Shown one piece after another: positions 5,821 through 11,748 of a stretch of 11,748 nucleotides of DNA. Under the pieces are notes generated by a model. The model was not told where the DNA came from. It saw only the letters and a list, made by a program, of their open reading frames with translations, and did no database searches. The stretch is taken from positions 1 through 11,748 of the forward strand of contig BNWJ01000034.1 in the NCBI GenBank assembly GCA_025998735.1. The letters run 5' to 3'. A program made the translations under genes and the position numbers. This stretch comes from Alphaproteobacteria bacterium. GTDB taxonomy: Bacteria > Pseudomonadota > Alphaproteobacteria > UBA3830. Every line of letters begins with the position of its first letter. Position 1 is the stretch's first letter.

Positions 5821-5861
5821 GCTGTAATTCATTGCAAATCAGATAAGACAGGTTTGGAGAA
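5782..5861. repeat. 80-bp two-part inverted repeat
   Basis: TTCTCCAAA (5782-5790) pairs exactly with TTTGGAGAA (5853-5861), and just inside it CCTG (5799-5802) pairs with CAGG (5849-5852), giving 13 paired positions. The arms reuse the TCTCCAA theme of 5350-5417. It lies about 160 bp beyond the end of the IS1111-type transposase. Confidence 0.5.
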
Positions 5862-5911
5862 AAGAGATGGTAAGCGAGTCAACTGTATTTTTTAAAAAGA
5901 ATCCTAGCAAA

Positions 5912-5982
5912 GAAAATGTGCAAAACTCTGTTGGATTTTGAGCACAAAAGACCGTTTGTGCAAACGAGTTTTACACAATTTC
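5912..5982 (-). ncRNA. Strong stem-loop downstream of the IS1111-type transposase; candidate bridge RNA element
   Basis: Arms 5912-5928 and 5966-5982 are inverted repeats matching at 15 of 17 positions. One of the two mismatches (5921/5973) becomes a G-U pair only if the transposase strand is transcribed. Inside lies a second hairpin, GCACAAA (5942-5948) with TTTGTGC (5955-5961) and a 6-base loop. The structure starts 37 bp after the transposase stop. In the IS1111 group the bridge RNA is encoded downstream of the recombinase, so position and strand fit. A near-repeat of TTTAAAAA-ATCCTAG flanks it (5891-5907 and 6008-6022). The structure is seen; the RNA identity is inference. Confidence 0.45.
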
Positions 5983-6018
5983 TTCGCTACCACAGCTGCC
6001 ATTGGGATTTAAAAAATC

Positions 6019-6936
6019 CTAGAAGTACTCCTTTTCTTCGCGAAAAAGCCTCATTTTTGAATTCAAAATCACCAACAATTTTCGAGCTACTGCCGTGAGA
6101 ACAACTTTGGGAAGTTTTCCTTTTGCAATCAATCGGTTATAGAAATCTTTAACCTTCTTGTTTCCCTTAACCGCGCTGAGTGAAGCAACCAAAAGTGCGT
6201 TGCGAACTCGCTTTCGACCGCCTCGTATCGAGCGTTTGCCGGATTTTTTTCCGCTATCGTTAGCCATCAGAGCTAGGCCTGCCAGTTTCACAATTTGCCG
6301 ATTATCCAAACGACCTAATTCCGGTAAATAAGCAATCAAAACCGCTGATGTTTGAGCGCCAATTCCTTTTTCCGTTTGCAAAGCTTCCGATTCTTTCGGT
6401 GCATTTGCAGCAATTAAGTTTTCAATCGCCCTTTCCACAACCTCAGGTTGTTTATCAAAATAATCGATGTTCGCTTTTATGCTGTCAGACACAAGCTGCA
6501 GAGGTTTTTTCGAAAGACGCATTCTTTCCTCTTTTCGCATCTCAACCAATGTGTCGCGATGGCTGACTAACGCCTCCAAATCAATACGAAACTCTGCTTT
6601 TTGCTCGTAAATTCTTGGCTCCATTTTTTCCCCATACTCAGACAAAATCTTCGCGTCTATCTTATCCGTTTTCGCAAGATCGCGTCTAGATCCCGCGAAT
6701 TTCCTCACGTACATAGGATTTACCATCGCAACTGGAAGTTGATGCGCCAGCAGCTCTTTCAATAAGTGCCGTTCGTAACCTCCTGTCGGTTCCAAAACAA
6801 CGCGCGCCACATCTTGCTCTTTGCAACGAGCAATCAATTGCTGTATCCCATTGATATCATTGCTAAATTTACAATGCTTTCCGTTAATGTACGTATCGAT
6901 TTCAGATTTCCCTATATCACAACCAATGTTTATCAT
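6019..6936 (-). CDS. IS110-family (IS1111 group) transposase/recombinase
   Basis: A 305-residue DEDD recombinase. The RuvC-like N-terminus has Asp7 in IGCDIGKSEID, Glu49 in VVLEPTGGYERHLLKEL, and Asp91 and Asp94 in AKTDKIDAKILSEYG. The C-terminal domain shows EKGIGAQTSAVLIAYLPELG, LAGLALMANDSGKKSGKR with the likely nucleophile Ser228 in NDSG, and the SIRGGRKRVRNALLVASL block that marks the IS1111 group. The ATG at 6936 is chosen over 6963 because AGGAGG (complement of 6945-6950) lies 8 bases upstream. All catalytic residues are present and the length is normal, so it looks functional. A perfect TTGACA on the coding strand (complement of 6971-6976) stands upstream without a well-spaced -10; elements of this family can assemble a promoter on circularisation, which would fit. 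It shares little sequence with the IS110-group transposase at 1077-2048. Confidence 0.93.
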   Translation of the reverse strand: MINIGCDIGKSEIDTYINGKHCKFSNDINGIQQLIARCKEQDVARVVLEPTGGYERHLLKELLAHQLPVAMVNPMYVRKFAGSRRDLAKTDKIDAKILSEYGEKMEPRIYEQKAEFRIDLEALVSHRDTLVEMRKEERMRLSKKPLQLVSDSIKANIDYFDKQPEVVERAIENLIAANAPKESEALQTEKGIGAQTSAVLIAYLPELGRLDNRQIVKLAGLALMANDSGKKSGKRSIRGGRKRVRNALLVASLSAVKGNKKVKDFYNRLIAKGKLPKVVLTAVARKLLVILNSKMRLFREEKEYF

Positions 6937-6992
6937 GCTACAATCCTCCTCATGTACGAGCACTTGGCTCTGTCAACTGTTCGATTATCGCT

Positions 6993-7057
6993 GATTTTGA
7001 GGCTTCTGACTCGCAACGAACATTCGTTCTCAGTGGTACCGATTAAGCCTCAAAATC
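6993..7057. repeat. 13-bp stem-loop upstream of the IS1111-type transposase
   Basis: GATTTTGAGGCTT (6993-7005) and AAGCCTCAAAATC (7045-7057) are a perfect 13-bp inverted repeat. The 39-base loop holds a second perfect hairpin, AACGAA/TTCGTT (7015-7028), with outer CTGA/TCAG pairing. It sits 57 bp before the transposase start. It may be part of the element's left end or a regulatory structure. Confidence 0.6.
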
Positions 7058-7137
7058 CCGAGAAAATGTTGCAACACATTCTCAGCGCAAATGACTAAAC
7101 AAATTAATCATAACCTTATTATGACGGAGAAAAATAC

Positions 7138-7254
7138 ATGAGTGGGATGAGAAGAAATCACGCAGTCTCAGCGATCCGTGATACATTAGCGTTGTTTAGT
7201 AATATGACAGATCTCGCTTGCTTTTGTTTACCAAATTCATTCATTGTGAATTGA
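7138..7254 (+). CDS. Possible 38-residue small protein, unrecognised
   Basis: ATG at 7138 is preceded by GGAG (7126-7129) at 8 bases and opens a 38-codon frame (MSGMRRNHAVSAIRDTLALF, then SNMTDLACFCLPNSFIVN) ending with TGA at 7252-7254. I recognise no family; there are two Cys close together (FCL, DLAC) and no clear membrane segment. The rest of the 565-bp gap between the IS1111-type transposase and the MORN gene (6937-7501) holds only the stem-loop and the promoter described separately. This may be a relic or chance. Confidence 0.2.
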   Translation: MSGMRRNHAVSAIRDTLALFSNMTDLACFCLPNSFIVN

Positions 7255-7341
7255 CGTCTGTAACACACATTTTTAAAGCTGATATTTCTAAATTGCACGA
7301 CCGGACATTATCAAATTGTGCGTACAAACTCAAAAAAACGC

Positions 7342-7370
7342 TTGACTTTTAGAGGGGATGCTGTTATCAT
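7342..7370 (+). promoter_or_regulatory. Predicted sigma70-type promoter of the MORN gene
   Basis: TTGACT (7342-7347), preceded by C to give the CTTGAC form common in alphaproteobacteria, is separated by exactly 17 bases from TATCAT (7365-7370). Transcription would start near 7377 and leave a 5' leader of about 125 bases before the GTG at 7502. The 11-mer TTGACTTTTAG recurs at 7482-7492, overlapping the ribosome binding site. Confidence 0.55.
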
Positions 7371-7501
7371 CATAGATATTATTTTCAGCGTAAGGTAAAA
7401 AATTGTTGCGAAGCGTGAGCAAAATTAGCTTTGTCGATATCTTTGCCTGCCGCCGTTGAATGAAACACAAAAGATTATTGGTTGACTTTTAGGGGGTAAT
7501 T

Positions 7502-8152
7502 GTGAAGAAAAATATTTTATTGTCGTCCATTGCATTTTTGGGGTTAGTAGGCCTTGTTCGAGAGGCTTGCGCTATGTTAGGCAGCTCATCTGGCGACTCC
7601 GTTCTGCTTCTCCACTCGGGTGGCTCCCCCATAACGGTAGACCGCCCGCGTGGCAGTCCCGCTACGTTTAACGACTCAGCTGACGCATTCGCTGCATTTG
7701 GCGACTCCGATGACGCCGAAGATGAGCCTGACGACACAGATTCGTTTGAGAACTTCGGCGCCGGAATAGTTATGATTGGCCGCTCCGTTGCGCCCTCGCA
7801 AAACTATGCCCCCCAACTTCCGACCCTGAAAGAGTTGAAAAAAGACAAAATAACCAGCTCTCCGCGCGGGCAACAAAATTCTGCAACGCCCCCCCCCTCC
7901 CAGAAACCGAAGGGCTACTTAACTCTCTTCCTGCTGATTCGATTTTGTGGTCTTCATCTGTTTCGACAGATAGCGACTCCTGGTTGGAAAACCCACTCTT
8001 TTCTGGTAGCTATGTTGGAGACAAGCCTTTTCGCGGAGACAGATCGCCAACATTTGCATCCTCGCCCTCCTCTAGCTCATACAGAGATCCATCTGCGACT
8101 TCGTCCTCTGATACAGTACCTGACATACCGGTGGCTGCTATGCGGAAATTGA
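7502..8152 (+). CDS. Secreted N-terminal part of the MORN-repeat protein (frameshifted)
   Basis: The GTG start has AGGGGG (7491-7496) 5 bases upstream. The protein opens with a clear Sec signal peptide: MKKN, hydrophobic core ILLSSIAFLGLVGLV, and a likely cleavage after the ACA of REACAML. Residues about 27-100 are Ser/Gly-rich then strongly acidic (AFGDSDDAEDEPDDTDSFEN). Residues about 100-130 are a Pro/Lys linker ending in TPPP, encoded by a run of nine C (7889-7897). After that run the frame encodes an implausible tail rich in His, Leu and Arg until 8152, while the other frame reads APPLPETEGLLNSLPADSIL straight into the MORN ORF. The true gene is therefore 7502-11046 with one frame change. 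As it stands only about 130 natural residues would be made, unless slippage occurs. Confidence 0.75.
   Translation: MKKNILLSSIAFLGLVGLVREACAMLGSSSGDSVLLLHSGGSPITVDRPRGSPATFNDSADAFAAFGDSDDAEDEPDDTDSFENFGAGIVMIGRSVAPSQNYAPQLPTLKELKKDKITSSPRGQQNSATPPPSQKPKGYLTLFLLIRFCGLHLFRQIATPGWKTHSFLVAMLETSLFAETDRQHLHPRPPLAHTEIHLRLRPLIQYLTYRWLLCGN
7889..7897 (+). repeat. Run of nine C at the frame change; candidate phase-variation tract
   Basis: Adding one C or removing two would join the signal-peptide frame to the MORN frame. The MORN frame is open upstream only back to 7750 (TGA at 7747-7749), so the change must fall between 7750 and 7945, and this homopolymer is the only long mononucleotide run in that interval. 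Poly-C runs of this length are typical slippage sites. Confidence 0.7.
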
Positions 8153-11046
8153 ACGATCGCTCTATAATGCCGCATGACTGTAGGCGGACATCTATGGCGG
8201 ATCCAGACGCACCGACATCTAGCCCTTCTCCTTCTGCCGGGAAGCAAGGGCCTGGGATTAATCCTGATCCTGCCGGCATGATATACAAAACTGCGAATGC
8301 TCCGAACTCTACTTCTAGTGACCAGGCTCTTCCTAACGTTCCAGCTGGTGACACCGGGGGATATTTCGTTGACAAGAATGCCCCACCCGAAAAAAGATTA
8401 GATGCCTTCGAGGCGATGCTTCCGCTGTCTGAAATCGACTACAAAGGAGATTGCAATTCTGAAGGTAAACCGCATGGCTTGGGTGTCCAGCGGTACAAAA
8501 ATGGCGATGTGTTTAAGGGAAGCTGGAAAAATGGTTTACGAGATGGAATAGGGATCCTTAAAAACAAAAATGGGGAAGTGCTACGTGCCGGATTGTGGAA
8601 AATAGATAACCCAGTTACATATAAAGGTAGCACTGATAGCAATGGTATACCGGCGGAAGGAAAAGGGACGATGACATGGCCAGATGGCACCACATGGACA
8701 GGACGATGGCAAGAAGGCGACATGTATGGTGACAGTGTGATAGTATATCCAGCCGGAAACACGTTTGTTACCTATACCGGCAAAACCGACAAAGATAGAT
8801 TTAACGGTCAAGGATGCCTGAAATACTCTAACGGAAAGACATATGATGGAGTATTCGCAAATGGCATGCGAGAAGGATTGGGAAAGCTCACAGATAAAGA
8901 TGGAAAAATAGAAAAGCAGGGGTATTGGAGCGAAGATAAATATAGTGAATACGTTAATTGTGGTCGTTATGTCGGGCCTAAGGATGAACTAGGTAGACCA
9001 CACGGTAAAGGTAAAATGAGTTACGATTCAGGACAACAGCGCGTTGGACGAAGCATCATACTATACAATGCTCAGGGATCGTATGGCGGGAATTGGACGT
9101 TCGGTCGGAGAGATGGGCATGGAACAATGAAATACCTAACCGGAAGTCAGGTCTGTAGCTACGCGGGGAACTGGCGCGACGACCAATGGAATGGGTATGG
9201 AACTGCGTACTACTATAATGGCGCGGGTCAAAAAAATGATAAGTATACAGGAGACTACGTGGACGGAAGAAGACAAGGAAAAGGTAAACAGACCTACAAC
9301 GAGAAAAACGATGAATGGGTATCGTATGATGGAGAGTGGGACAACGACAGATGGCATGGTAATGGCACTCTGATATTCAGAAATGGCGAGAAATATACTG
9401 GAAACTTTGTGACAGGAGAGATGTGCGGTACAGGAAAATATACTTTTTCTAAAAAGGGCATTTTTACATTTTCTGACGGCAAAATCGACTTGACGCATAT
9501 AAAGGCTTTAGCTCCGAGTAATCGAGAACTCCAGGATGCCTTTGGCAAGGAAGGAATATGTTATTGCGGGGAATGGATTGATGGAAAAATGAATGGCTAT
9601 GGCGCCCTTGAAGACAAGGATGGGAATGTTCTATTTGAAGGAACATGGAAAAATGATACTGCATATCGTGGAAAATATGACCAGAGGACGCGGACTGGAC
9701 AAGGTACAGCGGTATATCTAGCCAAAGATTGCAAATACACAACATACACTGGCAACTGGCTAGCGGAAAAATGGCATGGAATGGGCACTCTGAAATTCGT
9801 CAATGGAGATGAATATACGGGCTACTTTGCGAATGGCGAAATGCAAGGTCATGGAATTTACTCCTATTCTGATGATAGAACATTCGAAGGGGAATGGCTT
9901 GCTGGAAAGAAGGAAGGACCTGGAGTGCTTAAAAGCCCAGATTGTGTAGTTATGTTTAGCGGACAGTGGAAAGCAGATAAAATGGAAGGAAGTAGCACTA
10001 TTGTCGTTCCTAATGAAAGTACATATGAAGGGATTTCTGAAGGTGGAGTAAGGAACGTATATGGTGTATTGACGTACAGAGACGGGCGGGTGTATGAAGG
10101 TCAGTGGAAAGAAGGGAAGCCAGAAGGGTATGGCGTATATAAATACTCTGATGGACGCATCTATGCGGGAGAATGGAACGCAGACAAAAGGTGCGGGAAA
10201 GGCACTCTGACATGGCCTAAAGGAAAAGAAAAGTACGTTGGAGATTGGGTGAATGACAAATTTGAAGGAAACGGAGTGCGTACATATGCGGATGGAAAAG
10301 TGTATGAAGGACAATGGAAAGCAAATAAAAGGCATGGAAAAGGTGCTTTTGAACTACCAGGGAGCGGAGTAAAATATGTTGGAGATTGGGTCAACGATGT
10401 ACGCGAAGGCGATGGTAAACAAACCTATGCAGACCGAAAGGTGTATCAAGGACATTTTAAAGGAGATAAAAAAGACGGAAAGGGAATCCTAACATCCACT
10501 GGGGGAGAGGCGTATGACGGAAATTGGGCGAAGAATTTACGGGACGGAGATGGCAAACTGAGCTATGCGGATGGACGGGTGTATGAAGGACAATTTAGGG
10601 CCGATAAAAGGCATGGAAAAGGAATTATGATCTGGCCTGCTGGGCATGAAATGAAGAAGTATGTCGGCGAATGGGTGAACGATTCGCAAGACGGAGATGG
10701 CTTATTGGAAACTTCAGAAGGCACCTATGAGGGACATTTTAAAGCAGACAAAAGAGATGGCAAAGGGAAGATGTCCTATGCTGAAGATGGATCTACGTAT
10801 GTCGGCGAATGGGTGAGTAATTTACGAGACGGGACTGGTACCTTAACGACTGTGGACGGAAAAAGCTATAACGGCCACTGGAAAAAAGACGCAAGAGAAG
10901 GAACCGGTACTATGACATGGCCTGATGGCAAAAAATTTGTGGGAAAATGGCAGAATAACGCCAGGCACGAGGGCGTTGAGACAGACAAAGATGGCAAGGT
11001 GCCGCACAGCGGCATTTGGAAAAATGGGGAATTTGTTGACCAATAG
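7945..11046 (+). CDS. Giant MORN-repeat protein (C-terminal part of the frameshifted gene)
   Basis: A frame of 1,033 codons; the TTG at 7945 is only the first possible start and lacks a ribosome binding site, so the real N-terminus is the signal-peptide ORF at 7502. Joined, the product would be about 1,181 residues. The first 160 residues of this frame are Ser/Pro-rich and probably disordered. From about residue 168 (IDYKGDCNSEGKPHGLGVQR) to the end I count roughly 34-36 MORN units of the YxGxWxxxxxxGxG type. Examples are YTGNWLAEKWHGMGTL, YEGQWKANKRHGKG and YVGDWVNDVREGDG. A break around residues 512-535 (LTHIKALAPSNRELQDAFGK) separates two blocks. MORN repeats form elongated beta structures that bind lipids or proteins. 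With a signal peptide, an envelope, surface or exported role (perhaps towards a host) is plausible but unproven. No catalytic domain is visible. Confidence 0.88.
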   Translation: MWSSSVSTDSDSWLENPLFSGSYVGDKPFRGDRSPTFASSPSSSSYRDPSATSSSDTVPDIPVAAMRKLNDRSIMPHDCRRTSMADPDAPTSSPSPSAGKQGPGINPDPAGMIYKTANAPNSTSSDQALPNVPAGDTGGYFVDKNAPPEKRLDAFEAMLPLSEIDYKGDCNSEGKPHGLGVQRYKNGDVFKGSWKNGLRDGIGILKNKNGEVLRAGLWKIDNPVTYKGSTDSNGIPAEGKGTMTWPDGTTWTGRWQEGDMYGDSVIVYPAGNTFVTYTGKTDKDRFNGQGCLKYSNGKTYDGVFANGMREGLGKLTDKDGKIEKQGYWSEDKYSEYVNCGRYVGPKDELGRPHGKGKMSYDSGQQRVGRSIILYNAQGSYGGNWTFGRRDGHGTMKYLTGSQVCSYAGNWRDDQWNGYGTAYYYNGAGQKNDKYTGDYVDGRRQGKGKQTYNEKNDEWVSYDGEWDNDRWHGNGTLIFRNGEKYTGNFVTGEMCGTGKYTFSKKGIFTFSDGKIDLTHIKALAPSNRELQDAFGKEGICYCGEWIDGKMNGYGALEDKDGNVLFEGTWKNDTAYRGKYDQRTRTGQGTAVYLAKDCKYTTYTGNWLAEKWHGMGTLKFVNGDEYTGYFANGEMQGHGIYSYSDDRTFEGEWLAGKKEGPGVLKSPDCVVMFSGQWKADKMEGSSTIVVPNESTYEGISEGGVRNVYGVLTYRDGRVYEGQWKEGKPEGYGVYKYSDGRIYAGEWNADKRCGKGTLTWPKGKEKYVGDWVNDKFEGNGVRTYADGKVYEGQWKANKRHGKGAFELPGSGVKYVGDWVNDVREGDGKQTYADRKVYQGHFKGDKKDGKGILTSTGGEAYDGNWAKNLRDGDGKLSYADGRVYEGQFRADKRHGKGIMIWPAGHEMKKYVGEWVNDSQDGDGLLETSEGTYEGHFKADKRDGKGKMSYAEDGSTYVGEWVSNLRDGTGTLTTVDGKSYNGHWKKDAREGTGTMTWPDGKKFVGKWQNNARHEGVETDKDGKVPHSGIWKNGEFVDQ
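10072..10870 (+). repeat. Alternating two-unit MORN superrepeat
   Basis: In this stretch two repeat types alternate: a basic type (YEGQWKANKRHGKG, YEGQFRADKRHGKG, YEGHFKADKRDGKG) and an acidic type (YVGDWVNDKFEGNG, YVGDWVNDVREGDG, YVGEWVNDSQDGDG, YVGEWVSNLRDGTG). The period is about 46 residues. The DNA at 10285 and 10564, 279 bp apart, is nearly identical for about 20 bases and similar for 60, which points to fairly recent tandem duplication. Confidence 0.75.
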
Positions 11047-11047
11047 A

Positions 11048-11748
11048 TTATTTAACTTCTCCCGTGATACTTCGAGCAATTTTGTCTTTATAGGAGAAGA
11101 TTATTCTGATTTTTGCCGTATGATTTCCAACATCATCAACAATTCCGTTGAAGCTCTTGAAGGTAGATCAGGTGTTATAAATGTGTCTTTTACAGCGAAA
11201 AACCAAAAAGTTGAAATTAGTATAAAAGATAGCGGAAAGGGCATGCCTAAAGAAATGGTCGATAAATTTATGAGCAATATTCCTGTTGGTAGCACTAAAG
11301 AAAGCGGATATGGTATTGGAATACAGCAGGTTAAAAGTACACTGCAAAAAATGAATGGTCAGATGTCAATTGAATCCACTGAGAATGTTGGCACTGAAAT
11401 TATCCTTGTATTTCCAGAGACAGAACCTCCTGCTTGGGTTGTTGGACAGATCGTATTGCACAAAGGCGAGACCGTGGTTGTATTGGACGATGATCCGTCA
11501 ATTCACAGCATTTGGGAGAATCGTCTGAAGGAATACTCAAACGACGTCATCATAAAATATTTCACACAAGGCAACGAGGCGATTGATTACATCAATTCAT
11601 CGAAGCAAAAGGATAAAATACTAGACCTGTTGCATAACCCAAACGCAGATCCAGTAATGAATTTTGATGAGGTCAGTGTAACATTATTTTATTTCTCATG
11701 CAAGTCCAAATCCATTTTTCATGTTAACAATTCCGGCGATAATCCTAA
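11048..11748 (+). pseudogene. Hybrid histidine kinase fragment: HATPase core and start of receiver domain (runs off window)
   Basis: An open frame continues to the window edge without a stop. It shows the kinase ATPase motifs in order: N-box in FCRMISNIINNSVEALEG, G1 box IKDSGKGMP, F-box-like FMSNIPVGST, G2 box ESGYGIGIQQV, then LQKMNGQMSIESTENVGTEI. A linker leads to a receiver domain start, GETVVVLDDDPSIHSIWENR, with the acidic DDD pocket. The sensor region and the phospho-accepting His are missing: the recognisable part starts almost at the MORN stop (11044-11046) in another frame, with no ribosome binding site-start pair (AGGAG at 11092-11096 is 23 bases from the first ATG at 11120). After about 11630 the expected receiver phospho-acceptor strand is not recognisable. 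This is probably a truncated relic. Confidence 0.75.

Larger units (their letters stand above)
5005..6018. other. 1-kb stretch without a convincing gene, rich in inverted repeats
   Basis: Between the DUF4062 gene and the IS1111-type transposase I find no ORF with a ribosome binding site, a known motif or believable composition. The frames of 60-90 codons that exist (for example 5335-5598 and 5605-5832 on the - strand) have no recognisable domains. What the stretch does hold is a cluster of inverted repeats based on TCTCCAA/TTGGAGA and GCGAACTTCCAA, listed separately, and a strong stem-loop at its right edge. It may be decayed mobile-element DNA. The first 150 bp after 5004 should include the promoter of the DUF4062 gene; an AT-rich patch (5023-5036) is compatible, but no clear -35/-10 pair stands out. 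Confidence 0.5.
5933..7058 (-). mobile_element. IS1111-group element of the IS110 family (limits tentative)
   Basis: The transposase at 6019-6936 is bracketed by a perfect 10-bp inverted pair, GGATTTTGAG (5933-5942) and CTCAAAATCC (7049-7058). IS1111-group elements, unlike the IS110 group, carry short subterminal inverted repeats, and the 1.1-kb span suits a 305-residue transposase. However, the downstream stem-loop (5912-5982) extends slightly beyond the left member, and a second copy of the motif forms part of the upstream hairpin (6993-7057). The true ends therefore need a second genomic copy or an empty site to fix. Confidence 0.45.

Noticed and set aside
5335..5832. Minus-strand frames of 75-87 codons (5335-5598 and 5605-5832) as genes
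   Set aside because: No ribosome binding site, no recognisable domain, and composition driven by repeats; treated as chance frames.
8010..10394. Several minus-strand frames of 60-190 codons opposite the MORN gene
   Set aside because: They are reverse-strand reflections of the repetitive MORN coding sequence, low in complexity and without start signals.
8439..11046. MORN DNA repeats as a CRISPR array
   Set aside because: The repeats are degenerate, stay in one open frame, and have no uniform spacers; no cas genes are nearby.

Overview
The window looks like an accessory, mobile-element-rich stretch of a low-to-moderate GC bacterial chromosome or plasmid. An alphaproteobacterial host, perhaps an intracellular or endosymbiotic lineage, is my best inference. 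The reasons are the serine-recombinase stump followed by a small HTH partner gene (an arrangement I associate with alphaproteobacterial elements), the CTTGAC-type -35 ahead of the MORN gene, the heavy load of broken insertion sequences, and a giant secreted MORN-repeat protein. No rRNA, tRNA or housekeeping gene is present, so the host assignment stays uncertain.

Layout. Positions 1-1080 hold the catalytic part of an IS30-family transposase on the + strand, split by a 374-bp insertion (232-605); removing the insertion rejoins the reading frame exactly. An IS110-group element follows on the - strand (transposase 1077-2048, then about 240 bp of structured 5' non-coding DNA). Next is the N-terminal half of a second IS30-family transposase (2287-2556, - strand). 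After that come the C-terminal stump of a large serine recombinase (2601-3011) and its small HTH partner gene (3112-3498). Convergent to these is an apparently intact DUF4062 + HATPase_c_4 (COG2865-like) ATP-binding protein (3532-5004, - strand), a type of gene often seen in defence or accessory islands.

Positions 5005-6018 carry no convincing gene but are rich in inverted repeats built on TCTCCAA. This area runs into an IS1111-group IS110-family element (transposase 6019-6936, - strand) with a strong stem-loop just downstream of the transposase and another upstream of it. Both IS110-family elements belong to the family now known to use bridge RNAs, and both have structured non-coding DNA on the side expected for their subgroup.

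The right third holds a secreted MORN-repeat protein with its own promoter. A signal-peptide ORF (7502-8152) and a MORN ORF of about 34-36 repeats (7945-11046) are almost certainly one gene of about 1,181 codons, separated by a frame change at a run of nine C (7889-7897). This is either a phase-variable switch, a fixed inactivating mutation or a sequencing error. Directly after its stop codon, an open frame runs off the window edge encoding the ATPase core and start of the receiver domain of a hybrid histidine kinase, with no sensor or H-box region upstream. The overall picture is repeated insertion, deletion and rearrangement around two probably functional cargo genes, the DUF4062 ATPase and the MORN protein.
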